Of a stretch of 64,000 nt of DNA, positions 46,801 to 58,676 are shown one piece after another. The DNA is from Cloeon dipterum (taxonomy: Eukaryota; Arthropoda; Insecta; Ephemeroptera; Baetidae). The stretch is from NCBI RefSeq assembly GCF_949628265.1, contig NC_088787.1, positions 31,608,844 through 31,672,843 of the forward strand. The letters run 5' to 3'. Under the pieces are notes generated by a model. It had not been told where the DNA came from, ran no database searches, and saw only the letters and a list, made by a program, of their open reading frames with translations. The first letter of the stretch is position 1. Each line of letters begins with the position of its first letter. The position numbers were made by a program, and so were the translations under genes.

Positions 46801-49800
46801 CGCACGCAACCATCAATATTGGATAGTGACGAGTCAACAGCAGAATCAGATTCCAGTTTCAGTTTTAGGTTTTAGAGATAGACTGTCACTTGTTAGCGGG
46901 AAAAACACTTAAATGCATTTTTTTAAAAGAACGAAAAAAAGTTAAGAGGAAATGATTTGAGTGCTTCCTGCGGTTTGTGACGGAGGAAACCGCAAAACTG
47001 ACAAGAGTGTGAGAGCAGAGAGACAAAGATAACAAAATTGACATGCGAGCAAACTGGCCTTTCACAGTGTTTCATTATCAATCATGTGCGAATGCGAATT
47101 TCAGCACGGCCTTGGCTCGAATCCCGCTTTTTGTAAATGCGATTACCACCGGCACGCATCATTTCAAGCTCGTTTGGCGACACGTTTGTTGTGAGCCGAA
47201 GGCTTCGTATTTCTTCCGTTGACTGACTCGCGAAAATGCAAAATTATTAGCGGCTCCGCTTTGATGAAAGAACGCTCATTGCGTCGTTTATTACGTGCGC
47301 GAGCTTATCTCGTTGCGATAGATTACAATGCACTCAAGAACACTTTGCTCAGCTTACGATTAATTCTGCTCTCGTGATGTCAACCAAATCCACAGAGAAC
47401 CAAAAGTTTAAATGTATCATGACTGCAAAAAAGCGACTATATTTTTAGCGATCGACAATAATATTGTTTCAGGCGGATGTAGGTTAAAATTTGATATAGT
47501 TAAATGGAAAAAAATACAACGAAGCGCGACAGCAACACATTTCTAAGTTCCTGACAATAATGATCTCAAGATTAAGAGCAAAACTTGAAAGAGCGTTCTT
47601 GAGGACACAAGTACTCGTCAATTAAGCAGCGTCAACTAGCGAGCCGAGACACCTTTTTTTATAAAATTGACCGTTCATGCTTGTGCGGAAATAAATCATT
47701 CGACATGACGCAAGAAGGACGCGTGTCGCGACCTAATTTCAACAAGCCCTCTATCAAAATTTGTTGAGGACGCGGTGCTTAAATTTTTGTGGTGCATGTT
47801 TGTTGATCGTTCGGTCTCGGTCAAATTTTTCTGATAGTACAACAATTTTTGACGCAGACACAATAAACAAGCATTTTCTTTAATCTTGCAACTGCTAGAA
47901 ACTCACTCGGTCTCTCCTTAATTTGGAAATATTTGAGCCAATCAAGAGATCCCATTTCAACCCCTAAAATAATGAGGAGATAAAAATGGATGCTGACCTG
48001 TTGTAGACCCTGCAGGTGGAGTTGTTGATGCGCTTGTCCGAGTTGTGTCTGCGGCGGTCCTCGAAGGCGTCCTTGACGGCGGTGACGCCGAGCACGAAGG
48101 CCACCGGGATCATGGCGATCTCCTTGCCGAACGCGTTGATGGCCGGAAACCAGTTGAGCAGCACGATGAAGAGGAAGTAGAGGTTGGCCACGCGGTGGAA
48201 CTGCTCGAACAGGTTCTTGGGCAGGAACGACAGCATCGTGTACTTGGTCGTGCGCACCTCGTTGCCAGGGTACACGTGGTTCGGGTGCTGCTTGGCCGGC
48301 GTGCCCGCTGGCACCGTGTGGTTCGGCACCACCACGCGCACCTTGCGCGCCGTGTCGTCCTCCGGCCGCCGCCGCCAGAAGAACATCTACAACAGTGCCC
48401 AAATTTCGTAAGAGTTAGTAGTCAACTTTCTGCTTGACGTTGTGAAAAATTGCTACATCGAGAGCTTGAAATTCGTCTAGGCTTAAAAGAAAATCAAGTT
48501 GTGGGGTCGAGGATAGGCGCCGCAAAGTAAAACAATAATATGTTCTATGTTTAGATTGTTATGTCTAGTAGATAATGCAGTTTGCTCAAGTATATTATTA
48601 CTGGAATTTAATTTTTTCGACAGTGCCAATCGATTCCTAAGGGTTAAATTAAGTATGGCAGTCGAATCTCTCCTCAAACGACGTGCTAAAAATCGGTGGA
48701 ATCGTAAAAACCGTTATTTTGGTCTTATCAAGAAATCCGGCGGCCAATCACAGATCTCTGATTTGCCTTTTCGCTTGACTGTCGCTGTGGCGCTGCTGCC
48801 TCGGTCTTCAGGACTGCATTAAAGAGCCAATCAAAAAACTTTTTAATTCCCCAGTTGCGTAAGCCCTTTTAGTAATTGAGGCCGCCATAAGAAGGCGCCA
48901 CCGTATACTTTCGATTTTAACTCACTTGCGCTACAATTTCAGACAAAATCCTACTGTACATTCTTCACTTACTATGATTTCTTTAGACGTGCCGAAAACC
49001 AAAATCGGTAAATCCAATCGCCGTAGAATCGTGAAAAACTTTTTTTTTTAATCAAAAAAATTTTTCCCGCGGTTCTACAGCTAATGGCAGGACTGATTTT
49101 TGTTTTCAGAATGCCTAAAGAAATTATTCTAGAAGCAGAATGCACAGCTGCAGGATTGAGTCTTGCATTCGCAGCGCAAGTTCATTCAAATCTAAAGAAA
49201 CCAATGGCACCATCTATTTTGGTTGATTCGAACACTAAGGGCTTACACAACTGGTGAATTCCCATCTCTGATACAGACCAAAAACCACCAAATTATCCGT
49301 TTTTTTTTGTATCCACCAATTTTTTGGATTCAGCTGTCTAACCAAATTTGACCCTGAGAAATCGATTGTGTCAAATATGAAATTCAAGTGCAAGTGCAAC
49401 TCTCTCCATGTATTATTCATTAAACATATCCGTTTAGAGCCTATTTTTGTACTTTTATCGATATTTTAAACAGTGGGGCACACGCGAGTAACCGTGAAAT
49501 CTGCAACAGTTGGTGCCTATTGAAGCCGAGCGTATGTTGTGTCAACAACGCCACTTGTTAACGAGTCGATTTTTGGCGCCGAGCCAGCTGTTGACCGACT
49601 TGTGTCCCTTTAAGAGGGCAAGAAATTGTCTTTCACAGAAAAGGCGAATTTCCTGGCGCCAGTCATTCCGTTCAGTTTGCAATCTGTAGATTACCTTAGA
49701 GGCGCACTTAAATTTGACGGCAGGAAAGTTACCGTCAACTGATAAAAAAAAACTTGCTGATTAGATGTCTTGACCGTATTCAACTATAGCGTAGGTGATT

Positions 49801-52131
49801 TTTTGTACGCTGGTCGAAAAACAAAACAAACACTCGACTTCTTGCATTATTAAAGATTTCAGATCCTTCAGGACCAAGAGAAATTGCGCTTTTGCAATTT
49901 AGTTAGGCTAATTCCGATTGATAGGAATAACTTGATTGGTCCAAAGCAATTTGGGACTAGAAAATTTTGATTGTAGATTATGTAATTAAAACTGGTTTGA
50001 GACAAAATTCCTTAACTTAATCGCAGTGTTTGTTGCTGTGCGAGTTGGTTTCTAGAAGATGCGATTTTACGACCAGCAGGTGCAAACCCGACGGTCAAAT
50101 TGAACATTTGGATTGCTGCTGGACGCTCCGCAAGCAGTTCATATTCTTTAAAAGGAATTATAAGGAGAGGCCTTCTAGGAAATGAAATTTATATCTTTTT
50201 CCTGAAAGAAATAAGAGTTGGAGAAAACAATGCCAATGTGATTTTACTATTCATGAGGTCAACTTTTTTAATTTTTCATGAAATCTCAAATTTTTTTAAA
50301 TTTGAGGGTGTTAAAGCTTTACGAAATCACTTCCAGAAGTAATGCGCCTCTCCGCGTTTGCAAATATCGCAAGTTCTAATGAAGCTTTGAGAGTGAAAGT
50401 TTGTGCCAAAAGATGTCTGATTAGACGGCCAGTAAATTTTATATTTTTTACAATTTTCAAAATTTGAGTGATATATAAGTATATTATTATATTTCGAATA
50501 TCTCATTATTACTGTCTTAAATATGGTGTTTCATGTTGTCCTAAGTACACGCCTAGAAATTTTCAGAGGAGGAAAAAGTTCAGTTTTTGAGATATTAAAG
50601 GGTCGAAGGTTGAAAAACGGATTTTTTAGTTCAGGACAATTTTTAGAAAATCAATTATATAGGACAATTTGTCGATTCTTACCCCCGTAACATGCTGAGG
50701 ATCACCCCTGATATCAGATAAGACCATCAGAACAGGTAAGAAATCTAACCCTGGCGTCAGGGTAGCTCTCAATAGATCAAATCTTTCAGTTAACATGTGT
50801 GGTCAGTTCGATTTGCAAGATTTGCTGACCATTGGAACGGCCAACTCGAGAGCTTTCGAATTATGTTCAATTCAACCTTGTGGTAGAAATCAGGGCGTTT
50901 CGGAATCACCCTGATGTTCCTAAAAATTAAATTGACGTTTTTTCTAAGCTTTATTTTTTTTAAAATTTCGCTATTCTAAAAAAACGATGGGCTCCTTGGG
51001 GTGCGTGCCACCCTTCTTTTTCGGGCCCCTCGACAGTGGGAAAAAAGTGTTCTCGCAACTTCAACAGGTCGAGTTAAATAAAAAAAGGCAATGTTACGGA
51101 TTTCGACCAGACAATTTTGCCGGCATAAATTGGCCTTTTTTAAATTGGTTCGATTTGTTGGCTAAAATAGGTTGTTTACTATTGAAACGAAACATTGTTA
51201 AGATTTTATTTTTGATGTTGAATATTATAATTTTAAAAATTTAAATCTTAAAATTTTTAGTGGCCGTTTTCAGACTTCTAATATAAATTCTTAACTAATT
51301 TTGTCACTGCCTCGTCTAACCAGAGACCAACAATTTTGACCAAAAAATGCTTACCACTGACCTAATCCGGAAGTTGATAAAAAATTAAATCTTAAAATTT
51401 TTAAAGCATTTTAATTGTAGGCATATGTATTATTAGAATGCTATCTAATGTATGACCTCGCCAAAAGTAAAAAATATATTATTACATATTCGAGGCGGCG
51501 ATGTATTTTTTACTGGAATTATTTAATTTTTCATTTCCCTAATTTTTGCCAATTTAGCGGGCTAAAAACCAGGAAAAATCGGCTAGATCGAAATTATTTT
51601 TAAAAAGCCGGCATTTTTGGAACACTATAAAATTGGCAATCAAGCACCAACCTTGTCCGTCCATTTTGGCGGCGGCTGGTTCCTGAGGGTGTAGATGGAC
51701 TCGCTCCTGGAGGCCTGTCGCGAGTGTCCGGGCTTGAAGTGGACCGAGTCAGCGCGGGGGCGGGGCGGCGGTGGCTCGTCGCGGTGTCCCGGCGGCAGGA
51801 TGAACTCCGTCCTGGAGCCGACGCGGGCATGTCCGCGCGTCAGCCCGCTCGAGCCCGGCTCGATCTGGCCGTGCGAGAAGGCCCGCTGGTGGCCCTTCTT
51901 CAGGGCCGAGGGACGCGACGCGATCGAGCCGCTCGAGCCGAGCTCCTCGTGCGGCGAGGCCGCCGTCCGCGACTGCAGTCCGAACGGCAGCGCTGCCGCG
52001 CCGTGGCTCGCGCTGCGCGTGTGTCCGCGCAACACGGCCGTCCTCGTGTCCGGAAACATGTAGCAGCGCTCGCCGCCCACGACACCCTCGCTCGCCACTT
52101 GCTGCTGTTGCTGCTCACCGCTCCCTGGCAT
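40827..52131 (-). CDS. class V P4-type phospholipid-transporting ATPase (ATP10-like flippase)
   Basis: Eighteen coding exons: 51652-52131, 47998-48386, 45950-46154, 45052-45244, 44748-45001, 44539-44688, 44376-44489, 44006-44218, 43341-43947, 42691-42909, 42299-42638, 42089-42243, 41830-42032, 41650-41773, 41433-41590, 41272-41376, 41031-41218, 40827-40968. They give 1412 residues. Catalytic landmarks are DGET (341-344), the phosphorylated aspartate in DKTGTLT (D564), LTGDKQET and GDGAND (1107-1112). The region around [15 protein letters not shown] and the C-terminal half match ATP10A/B/D. It should flip phospholipids such as phosphatidylcholine or glucosylceramide to the cytosolic leaflet, with a CDC50 partner. 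The first exon adds 160 residues with four GH-x-R-x-x-S repeats. The second exon itself begins with an in-frame ATG, so a shorter isoform is possible. Confidence 0.94.
42950..43310. repeat. dispersed repeat family D in a flippase intron
   Basis: Blocks such as TTTGGCCCTGCGGGCAA, GGCGGCAAAATAGACCAAA and AAAACCGGCCTGGGAG recur in the same order at 60770-61010, in an intron of the Methuselah-like gene. It has no coding capacity and resembles a SINE or other short non-autonomous element. Confidence 0.5.
45245..45949. other. flippase intron 3
   Basis: Intron of about 705 bp that holds the palindromic element at 45559-45678. No exon was recognised. Confidence 0.5.
45559..45678. mobile_element. 120-bp palindromic MITE-like element
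   Basis: Ends AAGCGATCTATTTT and AAAATAGATCGCTT are exact complements. The inner arms (GGCGGAGGAC and GTCCTCCACCGC) continue the pairing. It lies in a flippase intron and is non-coding. Confidence 0.6.
46155..47997. other. long flippase intron 2
   Basis: About 1.8 kb with no recognisable exon. It holds moderately GC-rich patches near 46320-46450 and 47040-47350, with short open frames lacking any domain. Confidence 0.4.
50380..50960. repeat. dispersed repeat family C, copy 2
   Basis: Diverged counterpart of 5690-6330, sharing GCCTAGAAATTTTCAG, AACATGCTG, AACCCTGG..GTC and CACCCTGATGT in order and orientation. Confidence 0.5.
51267..51387. repeat. 121-bp repeat, copy 1, with apparent 19-bp target duplication
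   Basis: Identical over 121 bp to 52935-53055. This copy is flanked by TTAAATCTTAAAATTTTTA at both 51241-51259 and 51385-51403, as expected for a recent retroposition-like insertion of about 125 bp. Confidence 0.8.
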
Positions 52132-52539
52132 CCTGATTCGCCCCCTGCCAGCTGCACCTGAAACGCAGTCCAAACGGAAAAACTTTAAGCACACCTGGAA
52201 AATTAATTTTAAATTACCAAAATATCAATTGTAAATTAAAACTCTGCCAACAAGGTACATTAATTCCACTCAAATGCGTTCACTTTTGATATGTGTTCAT
52301 CAATCTAGCATTGTTTTTAAGTTACGGACTGGACAATTTTTCTAGGAAAAACTTACTGTTAGCAATCGATTTGAAAATACAATTTTTGGAACACAGACTC
52401 CCCTTGACGAGGCGAATCGATTGATGGGTCATTTTTACCCTCTAAAATTATCAGATTTTCCACAGAGATGACTTTGGGCACCTCTCAACGTTATTTCATG
52501 TAAGCTTACGCTTATTCTATTTATAAAGATTTTTTTTAT

Positions 52540-52640
52540 ATTCCAATCGATTCCTGAGGGTCGAAATAGGTGAGGTAAATAATTTTTCGATGGAATAATT
52601 ATTTCGACCCTAAGAAATCGATTAGACCATACAAAAATGT
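52540..52640. repeat. short foldback of the arm superfamily
   Basis: CCAATCGATTCCTGAGGGTC is followed within 75 bp by its near complement GACCCTAAGAAATCGATTAG. The same arm block is found in the TTAA element at 10338-10753 and near 58940, 59065 and 63240. Confidence 0.55.
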
Positions 52641-52934
52641 GGTTTCAGTGGGAATTTTAGGTGATTTAAATTAAATAATATAAATTGAACGCTAAATAAA
52701 AATTTAGATTTCAACAAAATCGAAAATATTTTTACTAAATCTTAATTTATATTGATCAAATATTGCAAAATGATTATCATATTTAAAAAAATAGATATGT
52801 TGAGGATAAATACGCGGTTGTAAAAAGTCGGGTTAAATCAGCATTTCGTCGAGAGCTGGTAAAATTACGTATCAATCGATTCGTCTCGTCAAGAAGAGTC
52901 TGCGTACCATCATCATGATTAGATAAGTGCACAT

Positions 52935-53055
52935 TTTTCAGACTTCTAATATAAATTCTTAACTAATTTTGTCACTGCCTCGTCTAACCAGAGACCAACA
53001 ATTTTGACCAAAAAATGCTTACCACTGACCTAATCCGGAAGTTGATAAAAAATTA
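52935..53055. repeat. 121-bp repeat, copy 2
   Basis: Perfect direct copy of 51267-51387 in the same orientation, about 1.67 kb away and on the other side of the flippase N-terminal exon. No flanking direct repeat is obvious here. Confidence 0.8.
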
Positions 53056-54664
53056 GAAGCACTAAAATATTATAAAAAATCAGGTTTTAAAGTTATTTTC
53101 GTTCAGTTTATCCAAAACCACTAGGAAATTCTGTTTTCACCTAAGAGTGCACAATTTTTACAAAATAAAAAACCGGAAAACTAAATAAAATGCAGTGTAA
53201 GGCTGTTATAAATTATTATTTTTCACCACACTAAAGGGGATAATTATTTACTTAAATAAACTGCTTTAAAAACTTATATAAAATCATTATATTATGTTAA
53301 AAATATAAATCTATTGTGCATTTATCGGATAATTTTGACTGCAGCAAAGTGAAAAACAACACTACGATTAAATGCACTGAAATGGCGAACTACATTTTTT
53401 AAAGTAATTTGAAACGTCTAAAAATAAACGAAAAAAAATTAAATTACAACGAAATAAAATGTTGGCTTGCTTTTCCTATCATGGAAAAATGGAATTATTC
53501 CTGTTTCAAACTATTAAGTAAGTGCAGTTATTTTCGAAAAATTAACTGGACCCTTATTGTAAGTTTTCCCGTTTTCCCCCTTTAGTCATGAACCCTGATA
53601 AAAGGATGGTAAGAACTTTATGCACTTTAAATTTTCCTTAAGCTAGATTGATTTAATATTTCTCGTTGCACTTGAAAACACAATTACAGAAAACATCAAG
53701 ATTCTCTTTAAGGCTTCGTGGAGTAAACATTCAATCTAATTTTATTGTGGTAATTAAAGGGTTCGTTTTGTATGGCGTAGATGAGCGGTTAAAAATCAAA
53801 GCCGAAGGGAATTTCCACAGGAAGCACGGAGTAACTTCTTAAAAGTAAGCATCAGAGTAGAATAAAAAGGAAAAATTTCATGCGAAAGAAGGAAAAATGG
53901 ATTTGTGCACTTGTGGCACCGCTGGCTGGCTGCTGGGGACGGCTCGGCCAGGCCAGGCCAGGTGTCCGGCTAATCGGCAAATCAGCTGTTTATGGTAGTG
54001 ACGCGTGTGAGCTGGCGCGCGGCCCCCCGGGAGTCACGGCCCCACGGACCCTGTTCGGGCCTGCCAGCAGTGCCAGCGGGCAGACACCTGAGACCTTTCT
54101 TTGTTTTGGCCCCGTTCTGGCTCACCATGCAAAACATTCCGCCTCACGGGACGAAGCGGATGGTGCAGACGTGCATCTCGCCCTCTGGCCCAATTCCCGG
54201 GTGGCTGCGGCTGCCGATGGAGATGGTGCTGGTGCTGTAGCTGGCGTGTCCTTGCTCCTCTTATCGATGCAGCGCGATCGTTCGCGGACGCGGCGGTGCT
54301 GAGGTGGCCTGGAAATCACTTCACTTATTCACTCTCCACTCCTCGCTCCTGTTCGTGCTCGACTTGCCAGCCTGCTCTGCTGCCTGCTGCTCGATCCGAT
54401 TCTCCGATTGACTCACTCGACAAAACCAACGGCACTGCCACGGCACGCGCAGAGACACCTGCCGGTCCACACCGACACCCCTTCTCGCTCGCCTGCCCGC
54501 CCTCTGAATAAAAGGCTTACTGATTAGACAGCTTTGAGCTTTTTTCTCCTTGCCCCCGTCCGCCTCCCTCCAACTGGAGGACACCAGACACCAGACGCGA
54601 TAATAAAATATAAAATGCGAGTGCTGCGTCTGCGTCAGCTGCGTGTAGACATCACCAAATGTTT

Positions 54665-54820
54665 TTGACTATCGATATAAATCGATATATATCGTCTGAA
54701 AAAATATCGATGTTAAAATATCGTCCTATATAACCTATGTTAAGCCACAAAAAACATCGATAAAAATCGATAAATATCGTCAGAAAAAATATCGATATTA
54801 AAAATCGATTTTTATTTGGC
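54665..54820. repeat. cluster of TATCGAT-type motifs in two imperfect repeat units
   Basis: Roughly ten ATCGAT or TATCG motifs occur in about 150 bp. They are arranged as two related units, each with paired ATCGAT sites, then TATCGTC(T/A)GAAAAAATATCGAT, then TTAAAA. The core resembles the insect DREF element TATCGATA. It could be a promoter element cluster or simply a tandem repeat. Confidence 0.5.
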
Positions 54821-56147
54821 CATGTCTAGCTGCGTGTACTGTACACAGTGCACAGAGAGAAGGAAAATTGTGCACTCTCTTCTTTGAAATTTGTTATAAG
54901 CTCCGAACAGTTCCAAATAATTCATCCTAGCTGGTAGCTGGAGGATTATCTGCGAATATACAATTTCTAAAAGCAAAAATTGACCTTGACGGCGATCGAT
55001 GCGAATTGCGTCACTTGCATCCTTAGCATCCTAACTACAGTGTTGGTAAAGTACCTAAAAGGTGGGGTTTTAAGATATCTTTGTTAATGAATTTCCTTCT
55101 CGAGAAAATTAATTTTTTATCTTTCGGTGGTTTTTCGTTTTAAAAAATATGAGTGTATATAAATTTAAATTTAGGAGGAGTGGTTTTTCTTTTTGTTTCT
55201 CTTCTTTAGTGAGCCAATCGTACTTGCATGTTTTTTATTTATTTGTTTTTAAATATAATTCTATTCTTGATATTTGATATATATGTTTTCCATTTAAAAT
55301 TAAAATCATCCGCCTCTCCTGAGCTCTAAAAATATAGCGGACATTGCCAAAAGAGCGCCGAGCATAAAATTCGACTTTTCTAAGTGACCTTGACTGTCAG
55401 CTCATTTTTGCCGGTGCTGCGTAATTATAAAAGTGCAAAAACTGCTCTCTTTGTATTTGCTATATACAGCAGTGCAGAAATTGAGGCTTAAATATAAATA
55501 ATCGTGTATTTATACAAATACCTAATTATAATTAATTACAACAAAGGAATAGAAACAAAATTTATAAAATTAAATTTGTTGGGAGCAAAAAAATATGTCC
55601 GTGTTTTGTTGCATATATATGGCCGCCCTAAAATCAATTAATTCATCAAAATTACAAAATTTGTTGAATAAACAAAAGTTTTCAGCGGATTCTCGAAAAC
55701 GGCCTCACCACGAATCTCCGCTGGGAGTTAGAGATTATTGCAAAGTTCTTTATTATTTGAAGCGGAATTTTATCAGTAATTATTCTTTGGTTCACTAATT
55801 TCCTTTTGGATTTGAGCCTTTCAACAGGAAGGGTGAACCGCAAAATTATTTCCGCTCTTCGTTTTTCTGTCAAATTTTGCTGGTAAATTTTAAAACAAAA
55901 TTTACGACTTTTCAAATCCATTTTTATTTTCTATACATAATAGCGACAACGATTTGCTCTGCATGTTTTTATAAAAATAAAATAAATATTTCCCAAGCTC
56001 CAATAATTGAACGAACGTTGTTGGAAACGGTACATATTTGAGATTAGATAAGCCTATGGGGAAGACGCAGTCACAGTAAGCTATCGCAGCTATGGAGCAC
56101 TTTTCAATTGTTGCTGCTTTGATCTTCTCAGAGTGGACGACACGACA

Positions 56148-58676
56148 ATGGAGAAAAAACAGCAGGACTGGCGGGATAAGCACCATACCCTTTCGAGCCA
56201 GCTGTGGTACATGTACCAAAACCGCATCAACACTGACATTGAACTCCACGTGTTCAACGGCCAGAAGAGCCAGGTTTGCGTCTCTATTTTCAGAGTTTGA
56301 ATAAAAAATTTGACTGCCGTGTGGATTTGCAGACGTATCACTGCCACAAGGTGATCTTGATGCGCCTCAGCCCAGTGTTCGAGAAGCTAATGTACGTTCC
56401 TGAGCAAGGCCAAGGCGGCGTCTTGAGCCTGACTGCCCTCCGACCCGATCTCTTCGGCCTGCTGGTCAAGTAAAGGCACGCCCGACACCGAGACACGCAC
56501 CTGACAATTTGATTTTTGCTCAAGGTACGCGTACACGGACGAAATTCGAATCAAATCCATCGTCGATGCTCTTGATTTGATCAAACTGTGCAAGCTGTAC
56601 GACGTGAGCCGCCTCAAAACTAATGCCATCAATTACCTCCAACTCAACATCAACACTAACACTGTTTGGTTGATTCTCGACTTTTTCGACGAACTGAACA
56701 AGAAGGAAAAGGGGCTGCTCAGCAAGAAGATTGACACGGTAGAGGACGATCTATATATTTATATGAATTAATTTTCCCGTGCGAAGTAGATTAATTTTTA
56801 AGGGCTGTAAAAATAAGACTATTAATATTTTCGGGTAATTTTTAGACTGCGCTGTTATTTGGTGCAAAATAGACGGTTTCTGAGCCGATTTAGACGTTTT
56901 TATAGACATGATTTTAACCCATTTAACAAGTAACACGGCTACAATTTTGCATGTTTCTGATGTTCTTGCCTAAACGTTACTATATGTCATTTTCTTGACG
57001 AGCAGGGATCTTCCAAAAGCACGAAATAAAACTCACGATTGTTTTTGAACTAAATTATGCACGTGGATAATTTTTATCCTTTACTGGGTCAAAATTTAAT
57101 CCAATTGTTCCCTCAATCAACCCTTCAACCATTCCTGCCAAATAAAGTGAAAACAATTTAAGTGCAGAAGATGGTAAAAAAGATGAAAAATGCATGATAT
57201 AGTAGAGAATACATATTTTAAAATGCAATATTTAACTTTTACAGTTAAGTTGCGAATAGCGTTGAAGGGGTGGTTAGGGGGACGGTAAGGGGGACGTCTG
57301 AACCCACTGAAAATGGTGACAAAGAAAGCATAATTTTTATCATCTTTGCTTGAAAAAATTCCTTAAAAATTAAAACTGGCGAAAATTTCTACTATTAGCG
57401 AAGCTAAATCATGCACTTTTATCTAGAGATTTTGAGACACACCAAATCAGATGGTTCTAGACTGATTTGAGATGCTCAATTTCCACGATTTGGTTCAAAT
57501 AATGGCTTGAAATTGTATAATTTTTATGCTCATTGGATGGTCTCGCAACGATTGGAAGCTCAGAAAAGGAGTCGATCATCGTCAAAATAAATTTCTCAGC
57601 CCTACTAATTTTTTTTAAACGTGTTCAAAATGGTAAAATACAATTTTCATTTCCGTTTGGTTAAAACACGCACTTTCCTACATTTTAAAATAATTGACAC
57701 TTTTATTGTTTTTCAGGTGCTAACGGAGCAAACGACCGCTTGTCTCGAGTCGGATAATTTCCTGTCGTGCAGTAACACGTCGTTGCAGCATCTGCTGAGC
57801 AAAGAGGTGCTCTCGGTGGAGTCTGAGCTGCCGTTGGTGTTCGCCGTGCAGCGTTGGGCGCAGCGCTGCAACTCGGGCGTGACGCTCACGCCGGACAAGT
57901 CGAAGGAGTTGCTGGGCGCGTGCCTGTCGTCGGTGCGCTTCCTCAGCCTCACGCCGACTGAGTTCTCGGAGCACGTGGCCAAGTCCGGCCTGCTCACCGA
58001 CTCGGACACGCTGCTGACGCTGCTCAGCATCAGCACCAACGACGCCAACATCCCAGGCTGGATGTGTCCGCTGAAATCCAAGCGCGCCCAGCCGGCCGCG
58101 GCGCCCAAGCAGCAGCCGCTCATGCCGCAAGCCGGGCCTTCGTCCCCCGTCCCAAAGCAGCCGTTCAAAAAGCAGCCGCAGCCGGGCTTCAACAAAAACA
58201 ACCCCAAGAATAAGAATTTCCGGCCCCAGCAGCAGCAACAGCAGCAGCAACAGCAGCCGCAACAGCAGGTTAAAGACCCTTTCCTGCCGCAGCTCAGCAT
58301 CAAGAGCAGGAAGATCGAGACGGACAGGCACGACGCCAAGTCCAACATGTCGATGGTGCAGTTCGCCCTGGACAAGGAGACGTACCTGTTCAACGTGCAC
58401 GTGCTGCTCACCGACGCAATGATGGCGGACAAGAAGATTGGCGTCGAGCTCAGTCATTTGCGCGTCAAATTCTGCGAGTGGAAGGGCGCCGTGCTCGAGG
58501 CCACCGACTTCCCGCAGGCCATCCTGCCCGCCTGGGTCACCCTGAAGAAGCCGCTCGCCCTCAAGCCCACGTCCGACTACCTGGTCGTCCTCTACACACC
58601 CCAGTCGTTCTCGTCTGTTGGCATAAAAAGGCTTGAGGTCGAGCACATCAGCCACACACTCAGAATTTTCTTGTAA
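56148..58676 (+). CDS. BTB/POZ-BACK domain protein, BTBD-like, with poly-Gln linker
   Basis: Four coding exons (56148-56273, 56333-56469, 56525-56738, 57717-58676) give 478 residues. The BTB domain covers about 20-130, with the typical YHCHKVILMRLSPVFEKLM core, then YTDEI and LYDVSRLKTNAINYL. A BACK-like helical region follows (about 165-260, FLSCSNTSLQHLLS..AVQRWAQR). Next is a Pro/Gln/Lys-rich linker with a poly-Gln run (about 330-342). The C-terminal globular segment (about 360-478) could be a PHR-like fold, but this is uncertain. Such proteins often act as CUL3 ubiquitin-ligase adaptors, which is only an inference here. The start is the first ATG after an acceptor at 56131, so the leader is spliced. 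Confidence 0.85.
56739..57716. other. long intron 3 of the BTB gene
   Basis: About 980 bp of AT-rich intron. No exon, RNA gene or copy of the described repeat families was recognised. Confidence 0.45.

Larger units (their letters stand above)
48387..51651. other. long flippase intron 1
   Basis: About 3.3 kb. It holds repeat family C at 50380-50960 and a 121-bp repeat at 51267-51387 bracketed by a 19-bp direct repeat. Isolated copies of the foldback-superfamily arm (CCAATCGATTCCTAAGGGT near 48626, ACCCTGAGAAATCGATTG near 49350) are also present. No exon was recognised. Confidence 0.45.
52132..56130. other. divergent spacer between the flippase and the BTB gene
   Basis: Holds the split 5' UTR and promoter of the flippase; an acceptor lies 26 nt before its ATG. 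A GC-rich patch at about 53900-54560 may be a promoter or leader exon. Also present are the TATCGATA cluster at 54665-54820, a foldback pair at 52390-52915 with a nested one at 52540-52640, and 121-bp repeat copy 2. No other coding sequence was recognised. Confidence 0.45.

Noticed and set aside
47111-47125. second B-box-like GGCTCGAATCCC
   Set aside because: No A box or cloverleaf partner is visible upstream, so no tRNA or SINE call is made.
51652-52131. first flippase exon as a separate gene
   Set aside because: It ends in phase 0 at a donor that joins the conserved flippase exon and has no stop of its own, so it is read as the N-terminus.
57720-58655. 311-codon and 239-codon minus-strand open frames
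   Set aside because: Both are antisense to the last exon of the BTB gene, whose frame joins in phase to upstream BTB exons. The Leu and Cys runs are the complement of the poly-Gln codons.
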